From Zygnema cylindricum (Eukaryota; Streptophyta; Zygnematophyceae; Zygnematales; Zygnemataceae), in the NCBI GenBank assembly GCA_037447655.1, contig JBBHKE010002378.1:73603-93326 (forward strand): a stretch of 19,724 nt of DNA, in the 5' to 3' direction. The notes below the pieces were generated by a model. It saw only the letters and a list, made by a program, of their open reading frames with translations, searched no databases and had not been told where the DNA came from. The position numbers were made by a program, and so were the translations under genes. Shown one piece after another: positions 9,224 to 17,070 of this stretch (positions are counted from its first letter, which is position 1; each line of letters opens with the position of its first letter).

Positions 9224-9751
9224 TTTTGTACAGAAGCTCTCTGGGAGAGAGGGTCCTATCTTCTAATTTTTCTAAGTCCTATCTCTCTCACAGACTCTAT
9301 CTACTGATGTACGGAACCAATCAGAATTGAGTTCCGTACGCAAAAGTACAGCCGCCGGTGTACTTTCAGTACGGACATTGTACGAAATGGCCTAAATGTC
9401 GACACATGTCAAATCCGGATTCGGTGCCATAATCTCCGGAGATTCTACAATCCAACGGAATTTCGCCACGTGTCATCCGATGTGGCGATGGCCACAAACC
9501 GCCGAAATCTCCCTCCGCGATCTCGGCGCTAATTCCGGCCGTCCGATTAAATTCAGATTTAATCTTAGCCGTAATAAATACATGCGCGGTATTTATTTCA
9601 CTTCCGAAACAAATGCGCGGTATTGATTCGTAATCCGTACCGTCATCCGTACCGGATCTATGTATCCCGTAATCCGTAACAGTTAAATGAATTTATCGTA
9701 CGTATACATCTTTAAATCATTATCAAACTATATAGTATGTATCACTATAGC

Positions 9752-9832
9752 TAGACTTAACGGCTAAGGCTACCGGCTATTTCCTATCTGCCGGCCGGTA
9801 GGTACAGGGATCAAATCCTGTCGCCGGCGCTT
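9752..9832 (+). other. tRNA-like A/B-box module in the 5' LTR
   Basis: Copy of 4359-4437 with a 2-nt insertion between the boxes. The A box is TAGACTTAACGGCTAAGGC at 9752-9770 and the B-like AGGGATCAAATCC follows near 9806. It is antisense to the retroelement. Confidence 0.4.
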
Positions 9833-10040
9833 AACTTTTAATTAAATAAATAAACCCTAGTATTAAATTCCCGTAAACTTCAGGATAGCCAAGGTAGCCA
9901 TGGCTCTAGCTTCCTCTCCAACTTCTCAGTGACTGCAACAAGTTTGAGAGTTGGAGAGAGAAGTTAGAGATAGACTGCCTCGGCTTCTTTCTATTTCTAT
10001 TTAGACCTAGAAAATACTAATAAATCCATTAGTTTCTACA

Positions 10041-10045
10041 TGTCT
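10041..10045. repeat. Target-site duplication, right (TGTCT)
   Basis: Direct repeat of 3602-3606, immediately outside the 5' LTR. Confidence 0.93.
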
Positions 10046-10292
10046 TTTGTGGAGACCATAGCTCGGGTGGGTAGTTGGCACTATCCTCTCTTTTGGGCGG
10101 TTTGGACTTTCGCTGTTTGAAACTTAGAAAAGTATAGTCGGATCCGTACGGCGGAACCGAGGGGTGAGGGAGACTTATACTTGTCTTCGGGGCCATTGGA
10201 AGAGTTTCTTCTTCTGATGTTTGGTCATCTTTGTACTCCAGGGTATGTGAGCTCGCTTCACCATTTTCATTTATTTCCATATTTATTTCCAT
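10041..10292 (-). pseudogene. 5' half of an unidentified reading frame split by the copia insertion
   Basis: The frame has an ATG at 10292-10290, with another four codons on where a short repeat (MEINMEIN) occurs. Its 84 codons run exactly to the LTR border. The product is acidic at first, then basic and proline-rich (SLPHPSVPPYGSDY, then FKQRKSKPPKR). Beyond the retrotransposon it continues in frame at 3601. The same frame is open about 20 codons upstream of the ATG, back to a TAG near 10350, so an upstream exon cannot be excluded. It faces away from the decayed plus-strand coding block at 10602. No family is recognised. Confidence 0.42.
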
Positions 10293-10601
10293 TCTCTGGG
10301 CAAGGTGATATTGTTTAATATGATAAAGCCAATATTTATTTTTTCTATAATTCTACGTGGGAGTTATTTGCACATTCTTCAGGTCGTCTTTGGTTTTTGT
10401 CCGAATTTCTTGTGGGCCGGATCTGAGGACTCGCATTTCTGTTCTATTCTTCGGAGAGTTGTCGGGGGTGTAGCTTTTAGTGGGCTTCTGGTGGATAAAC
10501 ACAATACTAAAAAAGCCACCTGTCCCCTTTGGTTAAAAATAATAGCTGCTTTGGGTGGCGTACTTTTATAAAGAGATCTAGCTCCTCTGTTCCGGTAAGT
10601 C
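10293..10601. promoter_or_regulatory. Possible divergent intergenic region
   Basis: This segment separates the minus-strand frame ending its 5' side at 10292 from the plus-strand block starting at 10602. It holds a TATAAA at 10567-10572 on the plus strand, a GTAAGT that could be a splice donor at 10595-10600, and one 51-bp repeat copy (10452-10502). Promoter activity is not shown by sequence alone. Confidence 0.25.
10452..10502 (+). repeat. 51-bp direct repeat, copy 1
   Basis: It matches 12906-12956 at 44 of 51 positions. The shared core is GTGTAGC(T/A)TTTAGTGGGCTTC. It lies about 100 bp before the decayed coding block. Similarity does not continue beyond this length on either side. Confidence 0.75.
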
Positions 10602-11625
10602 ATGAGCGGAGGAGAAGCTCACGATAGGGATATTTTTGGTGTCAGTTCGGAAGAACGGGAGAGGCAAGAAGCAGTGGCACAAGAGGAAGAGTCATAGGTG
10701 CACGAGGAAGCAGTCCCTTTCACCTCAACTTTAATCATAGAGCAGTTTCTTAAGGGAATGATGCATGAGCCAGCTGTAGTTGAGACTCCTCCGAAGCATC
10801 CAGAGAGGCAACCCTCTCCTCCACCTCCTCTTGTCTTTTACCCTGAGAATTTCCCAACTTTGTCCGAGGCGGTCATATCTAGGGCCGCGGAGAAGGAGGA
10901 GAGACAGACATTATCCCCTAAATCACGTAGGAAGGGCTTGGCACATAAAGAATCGATCCCCGGTCACCCTTCCGAAGTGGGACGCCATTCGGGATCAAAG
11001 GCTCCGATAGCGGAGATGTACATGGATCCCGAAATTTTAGCAGATCCTAACCGGCCAGGTCGCATAGAAATCTTAGCCCTTTAGAATCTCCATGAGTTGA
11101 AGGTTAAAAAGAAGTTGGTGCAGGGAGTAGCAAGGTCAGACCGAGCCAGGATCGTACGCCCAATGGGAGGTGTAGTGAAAATATTGAGCAGTTCATTAGA
11201 GAGTGGCTCTTCAACCTCAGTCCGGGAGCCACAGGGGATGCTTTCGGCTTCACACCAGTAGCCCATCCGATCTTAGGACACTGCCACCAGCAGACCGTCG
11301 AGGAGCACGTCGACCTCTTGGAATCGGGCATGGGAAGGAACCAGCAAACGGGGGTTACCAAAGCCCTAGAGAGTGCAACGGTTTGACCACCGTGACAACA
11401 AAAGCAAGTTCACACCGGTTGTTAAGGAAGAAATGTTCCCTCCTACCGAGCCAACCGCACTAGAAAAACCTCCCCCAGTTGCCCCTATCGTTTGACCTCC
11501 GGAAGGATTGTGAAGGATCCTAGAAATAGATCCAAAAGTTCGGGGCATGGGGATTGCAGATGTCACTAAGGTGGTTAGCAAGACTGAAGAGTCTGTGGAA
11601 ATAGTGAGGCACAAGATTAGGCTCC

Positions 11626-11637
11626 GGGGGGGGGGGG
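11626..11637 (+). repeat. Poly-G run (12 nt)
   Basis: A run of 12 G lies at a point where the protein-like reading changes frame: VTKVVSKTEESVEIV is upstream, and PVTVDWEALEKERQ is downstream in another frame. It may be slippage or a sequencing error. Confidence 0.9.
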
Positions 11638-12470
11638 TGGACCGGTTACGGTGGATTGGGAGGCTTTAGAAAAGGAAAGGCAAGCTTTATGGGAACAAGG
11701 GTTGAACCTTATACAAGAAGCGAGGCGTAGGTCTCGTGGACTTCCTAGTGGGCAAATGATCCCTTCTCTTGGGACAGGACCATACCCCGGAGCACCAGTT
11801 CAGGAACCCACATCTATCTTGGAAACGCGACTGGGGATGCCTCCTTCGGAGACTGACCAAGATACCCCTCTTCAGCGGGAAGGGGGTTGAACCACAAGAC
11901 CTAATGAGAAGGGTTTGGGTGCAGATATACTTCGTGACATTGTTGCTTCTCCTCGAGGAGTGTCAATTCTTGTTTCGGTGGAAGACGCCTTGGTAGTAGA
12001 AATCTTGGTGGATTACGACCGGACGAAAGGGTTCACATTCCCTTGAGGGCATCCACTTCTCACGCTTCTCCAGCCATACAATCTCCACAATCCCTTGCTC
12101 TTACCTCTTCTCTTTTGCCACCCTTTCTTCCAGATGCAGAAGTTCGCGGGTCACCGGATCCGCCTGTCTTACCTTAGATATACACCGGTTACTCACCTCC
12201 TCACAGGCGATCCCCATCCTATAGTATTGGAACTCCTCCTCCCGAGGGTTTCCAGAGGCGGCCCAGGAAATAGACACCTTTTAGGAGACAGACACCTTCT
12301 CCTCCAAGCTTCTAGTCGTCACCGTCTCCGTTGACATCCGTTCCTCGGGGAGCTCGACCTCATCTTCACATCCTTTCAATGGAGACCATTCTCAAGGAAG
12401 AACAAACCTCTCTTGAATGTAGAGGAGCAGACGACCAACCATCTTCTTCAAGAGGAAGACCTTCCTCAGT

Positions 12471-12480
12471 GGGGGGGGGG
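12471..12480 (+). repeat. Poly-G run (10 nt)
   Basis: A second G run coincides with a frame change in the decayed block: the serine-rich frame before it (SSSRGRPSSV) switches to the frame carrying TSAAATVYPIGGGAGLDL. Confidence 0.9.
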
Positions 12481-12905
12481 ACACCAGTGCTGCTGCTACC
12501 GTCTATCCTATTGGAGGAGGGGCCGGGTTAGATCTCGAGGTAGCACATCCCGGAGCAATCTCGCCGGCTCAGTTTGTCAGCCCCACCAGACAGGCCTCAT
12601 CACGGTTCACCAGCCCTATCGTGGAGGAAAAGAGAATGGGGGACATCCGGATCTTTATAGTGGACAATTTTTGATTTTGAACTGCTATGGAAATCCTTCA
12701 CGCTGCCTGAAATCAACAAATACAGGGGAGGGGCCATCCCCGCGGATTTTGAGACCACTGTTTTTCCTATGATGGTAAACTATCTAGCAGGAGGAGCTTT
12801 AGTAGACTATAAGGAGCGTTAACCCTCTTTGATGGCTCCCAACATCAAAATCTCAGATCCAGTGCTTGATGCCGAAACCCTAGACGCAGCCGCCGACCTG
12901 GCTGC

Positions 12906-12956
12906 CGCAGAGTGGTCGTGGGTGTAGCATTTAGTGGGCTTCCGGCGGATAAGCAC
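12906..12956 (+). repeat. 51-bp direct repeat, copy 2
   Basis: Partner of 10452-10502. It overlaps the last codons of the decayed block, which stops at 12928-12930. With copy 1 it brackets about 2.5 kb. Confidence 0.75.
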
Positions 12957-13810
12957 CTGGGTACGGGATACTTTTTCTTTTTCACTCCTCCTCGTCATCA
13001 CCTATGCATTATCCTTGGGGGAGAAAGAACAAAGAATGGCATTGTCACGGATCCGGAGGAGCATCATCATTTGGGGTGGAATGCAGGTTTCTTATGCACA
13101 CCTTCTCGGACCTCATACCTAAACCTCACGGTTCCCAGGCAAGCTCGACACGGACTATCCGCGACAATGAGTTACTGTTAATTTGATGCTAATTAATTTA
13201 AAGGACATTTTTGTACATACAAAAAAATTAGTGTTGACTTCGAGTAGTTTGAGGAATCAACGTAGTTAACTCTTGCCTTTTGGACAATCATCGTGGGGGT
13301 GCCAATTAGCTTATTAGTAGGCATACACATTTATTTCTTTTGCTGTTTTGTTAGATGTAGGTGGCTCACAATTGTATATATTTATGAGTCTTGTAGAAGA
13401 AATATCAATGTGTTAAGGAAAGTAGGAACCTAAGATGTAGTTCTTTAGATTGGTCGAGAGTAGAAAACGTAGATAAAAAACATGGTTGATAGCGTAGCTT
13501 TGTTGCTTTGAGATGATATAAGAGTTTTCGGAGATATCATGTGCATTGAAGTTGTCAGGTGCTTTGTGTATTTGGTTCGTGTGTTATGTATTCTTTTATG
13601 TGTGTTGAGATCATTGTTACGTTAGTTGGAGGGTGTAGTTCTTGATGTGTCACAAGTTTAATAAGTACATGTAAGAAGTGAATGTCAATATTTATGGTAG
13701 ACTATATTACTCATCGCTGGGGATGCAATATTTTGGGTGTTTTCCGCGGTCTATTTTTGACCAAGGAACAATAAGACCCCCCCTCACGGGTAGGCTAGTC
13801 AATCCATCAG
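12957..13810. other. No gene seen
   Basis: Frames persist to about 13190 (for example from 12934 to 13122) but overlap each other and lack clear coding character. From 13190 the sequence becomes AT-rich with stops in all frames. No RNA gene or repeat was recognised. Confidence 0.5.
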
Positions 13811-13885
13811 CAATCCCGATGGCTCTGATACCATGTTACATGTTAGATTTTTATGAAATCAAGGATTTGGCGAGTTCAATTCTCT
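13811..13885 (-). repeat. LTR end plus PBS remnant, copy A
   Basis: On the minus strand a sequence ending TCTAACATGTAACA is followed at once by TGGTATCAGAGCC (13833-13821), the standard plant copia/TRIM primer site matching the 3' end of initiator tRNA-Met. The stretch is homologous to 14118-14200. A short duplication of catgtta sits at the junction. Confidence 0.65.
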
Positions 13886-14117
13886 CGTCTCTCCCTCTTC
13901 TTTCTCTCTTCCTCATCTCTATCTTTGTCTTTCTTCTTCCTCTCTCTCTCCTTCCTCGTTCTTTTTCCCTCCTCTCCCTCTCTCTCTCTCCTTCCTCGTT
14001 CTTTTTCCCTCCTCTCCCTCTCTCTTCTTCCTCCCTTCCTTTTCTCTGTCTTTCTTCTACCTCTCTTCCTTTTTCCTCCTCTCACCAGCTTCTCTCTCCT
14101 CCTCCCTCTCTTTTCTC
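13886..14117. repeat. Pyrimidine-rich microsatellite with a 40-bp tandem duplication
   Basis: About 230 bp of almost pure C/T on the plus strand. A 40-bp unit is perfectly duplicated at 13941-13980 and 13981-14020. It lies between the two LTR-end remnants. Long open frames here reflect composition, not coding. Confidence 0.93.
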
Positions 14118-14200
14118 TCCATCAATGCATCCGTAATCCCAGTGGCTCAATTACCATGTTAGATTTCCGTGAAATCCAAGATTTGGCAAGTTCCACTCTG
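14118..14200 (-). repeat. LTR end plus PBS remnant, copy B
   Basis: On the minus strand GGAAATCTAACA is followed by TGGTAATTGAGCC (14156-14144), a decayed form of the TGGTATCAGAGCC primer site. The stretch GATTTGGCAAGTTCCACTC matches copy A with a few changes. Confidence 0.6.
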
Positions 14201-14208
14201 GAAATATT

Positions 14209-14280
14209 GAGCCGGTCAGGGCTCGAACCTTGGACCTTTGCCTTATGGTTCCAATGCACTACCACTGTGCCAACAGCCTG
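14209..14280 (-). repeat. tRNA-like SINE-type head
   Basis: On the minus strand there is an A box TGGCACAGTGGTAGTGC, whose GCAC and GTGC form a D stem, and a B box GGTTCGAGCCC, spaced as in a tRNA. The middle reads ACCATAA, with CAT at the anticodon place. The acceptor ends do not pair well, so this is probably not a functional tRNA gene. It runs straight into LTR-end remnant B, giving a composite of tRNA head and LTR/PBS body. Confidence 0.55.
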
Positions 14281-15147
14281 ATGTAGAGCCTAGACCATGT
14301 TGTTTTTGAAAAGTTGGTTTCGTGCGTACTCGACATTTTGTGCGCACGCGACGTTTCGCGTGCGTAATATATTATCGAAAGTAATGTGGTGGTTCGAATG
14401 GATTTGCGGATTGGGGGAGTAAATGTACAAGTAAAATTAAAGGGACGTGAGGTAGTAATTGAGTGGCGCGGAATGCGTTAAGAAATGGACAGCGGATTGC
14501 GACGCGATCCGGTGTGAAATGTACGAAATGTACGTCGCCGGTACGGAGCATGCAATTTGGACAAATGTACTTCAAATGCGACAAGCGACGTTTATGACAA
14601 ATGACGTGCAATTTATTTGGGACAATCCGCATTTAACGCAAAGGACGCAGTTGCTGTACGGAAATGATTTTGGTTGTACTATTATTATATTGGCAAGTGG
14701 ACGTGATTTTGCTTCTCGACGTCGTGGGATATTTGACGACTCGCGTGGATTTCGTTTGGATTTTTGTTACCACGTGACGCGACATCGAGGGTGCCGTGAG
14801 CTACGGACGGCGGAAAAAGGCCGCCTTTATTTTTCAATTAGTGGGAAATAAAAATCGCGTCAATCACACGATATCTATTTTTGGACGGCCCGGATTATTT
14901 GACGAGATTCGTGGAGTCTTGTTGAGTTACACGCAATGACTCAGCATACAATTTTGTTGTCGGTGTAAATATTTGGTTCAACATTGTTTTGTCTTTTTGT
15001 GAATTAGTTATTAATGTACGTTTACTCATTTTGACATACCTTGAAGTATTCGGGTATTTTTACATTAATTGAGGTAGCTGGTAGATAGCGTACGGCTGGT
15101 ATGCCTCCGTACATTCAGTAGTGAGCTCTAGTTTATATTTGTAGGAC
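14281..15147. other. No gene seen, CpG-rich sequence
   Basis: One plus-strand frame of 130 codons exists (14459-14851) but begins at a non-ATG codon and shows no recognisable motif. The sequence is rich in acg/cgt. No repeat or RNA gene was recognised. Confidence 0.45.
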
Positions 15148-15150
15148 TTA
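15148..15150. repeat. TTA target duplication, left
   Basis: TTA immediately outside the left terminal inverted repeat, repeated at 16143-16145. Confidence 0.75.
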
Positions 15151-15448
15151 GGGCACTTTCCCATGTAACCGAAACTTTAATCTTGTAACTTTGTTTCTAG
15201 CGAAGATTCTCCGTACATCTTTATGAGCATTCCGATGTAATCGCATATAACTTGTTACTTCAAAAAGTGACAAGCGTAGACGTGTACGAAACATGTGACA
15301 CATAAACGGTACACAAAATGTTGCGAAACTTCCACTCAAATTCGATTTCAGACGTCCACCCGCACGTTGAACAGTTTCCGTCACTTCAAAAATATCTGCA
15401 CGCCACATTGTCGACGTGGAGGTATTGCAGCTGTTTAGGGTTTGTTAC

Positions 15449-15500
15449 ATTGTGACGTCACGCGCGTCATGCTCAACCATGACAGCGCCCACGTCACAAT
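15449..15500. repeat. Imperfect inverted repeat with TGACGTCA
   Basis: Arms ATTGTGACGT (15449-15458) and ACGTCACAAT (15491-15500) enclose a second pair GTCATG/CATGAC. The palindrome TGACGTCA at 15453-15460 is a bZIP-type core. Confidence 0.6.
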
Positions 15501-15894
15501 TTCTAAAACTTTCCGCCATGATTTTCCGATTGTTGTTTTTTGTCTTTTCCTACTCTACTTGCCATCAAAATATGCTCAAAGATAGTCAAAAGAAATCGTT
15601 TTCATAGATCTTTCATTAGATACCTTTCTTGCCTTTTTTCATTGCAAGAATTCTGAGATATAAGCATTAGTGGAAGAGGGAGAGAGAGAGAGGCCCTTTC
15701 ACAGACTTCGCTTTTGCGAAATGGCGTCCGTTGGTCAAGACCCCTCCACTGCCTCTGTACGGAAAAAGGTGCACGGAAAAAAGTACGTACAGGCTGTAAA
15801 CGTGCAGTCTGATTTTTTTTGAGGAAAATTTTGTCAAAAACCTCCGGCGCGTGCGAAATTATATGCATATTCGGCCACGTCGTGGAACTTTATT

Positions 15895-15920
15895 TAAAAT
15901 CACCTCGCGAGGTGATTTTA
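15895..15920. repeat. 26-bp perfect palindrome
   Basis: Centred on CTCGCGAG, with 13-bp arms starting TAAAATCACC. It lies within the DNA transposon and is not intact in the diverged relative at 16770-17070. Confidence 0.95.
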
Positions 15921-16142
15921 TTAAAGTTTGAAGATGATCTGAAAGTGGGTCGAAACTCGCTAAACGATAAAGTGAATCGCGATAGACGACAAACTGCGGT
16001 ACAACTAAAGTTTTAATGGAACGTAACTTGTACGGTTGTCATTTGAATTTTTTGGTACGGCTACAGATTTTTTCCTTTTTTTCCAAGTTACAAAGGAAAA
16101 CGACAGAAAATAACTGTAACTTTAGCACATGGGAAAGTGCCC

Positions 16143-16145
16143 TTA
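16143..16145. repeat. TTA target duplication, right
   Basis: Partner of 15148-15150. Confidence 0.75.
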
Positions 16146-16769
16146 GTCATTTTAAGAGATAGTAACTTTTCTGGACCAAAAACTGTTTATGGACATTATT
16201 GGTAATTTTATCTGAGGATTGCTCTCAGATCTGTGGGCAGAATTATCTGAAATTGTGTATGTGTGTTCCTCTTTGTATTGTTAATATTGTCACATATTTG
16301 CAGGCTTATTCTGTGCCTGGTCTGTGTTTTACTTCATTGTGAAGCTGGCCGGTTTTATCAAAGTTCTGGCAGACTGTTTTTCTGCAACTTTGACCAGATG
16401 ATGTGATCACTCTGTTTATTATTTTTGTCTGAAACTTTGTGAGGCTACTTTTTAGCCTAGAAACTATCTATTTTTGTAGTTTCAGCTTGTTTTGATATTT
16501 TTGTAGAATTCTGTGTTGATTCAAAGTAGGCTGTTTTTGGGTAGTCTGTGGTGTTTCCGAGGGTAAATCCATGGCTGAAAATGGCTATGGACAACAAGGA
16601 AAAGGAGCGGTCAAGTGAGAAAGACAGGGAGAGACGAGGACGACGTAAACTCATGAATGAAGTGGAGGTCTGAGACCCCAACGATTTTTTTTTCGTACAT
16701 GCTTGTCATTTTCTTACGTACATGGCGTGACGAGCAGGGGAAAAAATAGCGTGTACTTTCCCTCGTGCA
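16146..16769. other. T-rich stretch with one short basic frame
   Basis: Mostly T-rich with intron- or UTR-like texture and a tttgcag near 16298. At 16587-16673 a 28-codon ATG frame encodes a charged KEKERSSEKDRERRGRR peptide, like the low-complexity RS/RE tails of splicing factors. It could be a captured exon fragment or chance. No further gene is visible. Confidence 0.3.
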
Positions 16770-17070
16770 AAAATTTTTGAAAACGTTTGACGCGTGTAAT
16801 ACCGGTTTTTTATTCGTGAATATGGTATTATTTTAATTAAAATCAGGTCGAGATTTGATTCTAGTACAAGTGTGAAGATGAGCTGGCGTGACGTGGAAGT
16901 GGGTCGCGATGTTAATAACGCCAAATTGACGTACCTTCCAAGTTCCAAGATGACGCAAAGTGTACTTTGGTTCTTGCCCATTTTTCGTACAGCGTAATAT
17001 TTTCTCGTTGCAAGTCCCATTTTTTGTGAAAACGACGGAAAAAACCCTTACTGGAACACATGGGTACACA
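16770..17070. mobile_element. Diverged relative of the PIF/Harbinger-type element
   Basis: It aligns in patches with the right third of 15151-16142: gtgaagatgagctgg..gaagtgggtcg against gaagatgatctgaaagtgggtcg, then gaaaacgacggaaaa against gaaaacgacagaaaa, then aacacatggg against agcacatggg near the end. The outer end reads CCCATGTG in inverse orientation. No matching left terminus was found, so the copy may be truncated or its left end decayed. Confidence 0.45.

Larger units (their letters stand above)
3607..10040 (-). mobile_element. Full-length Ty1/copia LTR retrotransposon, 6434 bp
   Basis: The element has two near-identical 1041-bp LTRs, a 5-bp target duplication, a PBS against the 5' LTR, gag, pol in copia order (protease, integrase, RT, RNase H) and a PPT against the 3' LTR. 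The two LTRs differ by about six substitutions and two 2-nt indel sites by eye, so insertion was recent. All enzymatic motifs are present. A one-base deletion truncates the end of pol, and gag and pol are in different frames. Autonomy is therefore doubtful although the copy is young. An older truncated relative in the same orientation lies 737 bp to the left. Confidence 0.97.
9000..10040 (-). repeat. 5' LTR of the full-length copia element
   Basis: In element sense it starts at 10040 (TGTAGAAAC) and ends at 9000 (GTTACA). It should hold the promoter. Candidates are a G-box CACGTG at 9467-9472, an inverted W-box pair at 9210-9223, and an AT-rich ctatatag at about 9729-9736 as a possible TATA element; I cannot place the start site. 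Two atgcgcggtatt repeats lie near 9582 and 9613. The antisense tRNA-like module begins at 9752. Confidence 0.97.
10602..12930 (+). pseudogene. Decayed unidentified protein-coding block
   Basis: The frame opens at ATG 10602 and is broken by TAG at 10695-10697 and 11082-11084. Protein-like sequence can be followed through the three plus-strand frames. 10698-11084 is proline-rich (PSPPPPLVFYPENFPTL). At about 11177-11385 it reads ENIEQFIREWLFNL through HPILGHCHQQTVEEH. At 11386-11625 it includes FTPVVKEEMFPPTEPT and then VTKVVSKTEESVEIV. 11640-12046 carries WEALEKERQALWEQ and DILRDIVASPRGVSILV, with a TGA at 11888. At about 12470-12660 it reads GLDLEVAHPGAISPAQF, and at 12690-12930 LPEINKYRGG and ISDPVLDAETLDAAA. 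Several frame changes separate these pieces. The composition is rich in Pro, Ser, Glu and Arg, somewhat like a retroelement gag or capsid-type structural protein, but I see no zinc knuckle or enzymatic motif and do not recognise it. Confidence 0.5.
15151..16142. mobile_element. PIF/Harbinger-type non-autonomous DNA transposon, 992 bp
   Basis: The perfect terminal inverted repeat GGGCACTTTCCCATGT is at 15151-15166 and, inverted, at 16127-16142. TTA flanks both ends. Removing the element and one TTA leaves GACTTAGTC, which fits the PIF target consensus CWCTTAGWG (recalled) at seven of nine positions. A 3-bp TWA duplication and a GGG-start terminal repeat are typical of PIF/Harbinger and Tourist-like elements. 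No transposase frame is present. Inside are a 26-bp perfect palindrome (15895-15920) and an inverted repeat at 15449-15500. Confidence 0.75.

Noticed and set aside
13678-14281. Leu/Ser-rich plus-strand and Arg/Glu-rich minus-strand frames
   Set aside because: They are produced by the pyrimidine microsatellite.
14459-14851. 130-codon plus-strand frame
   Set aside because: It starts at a non-ATG codon, shows no domain, and the opposite strand is also partly open.
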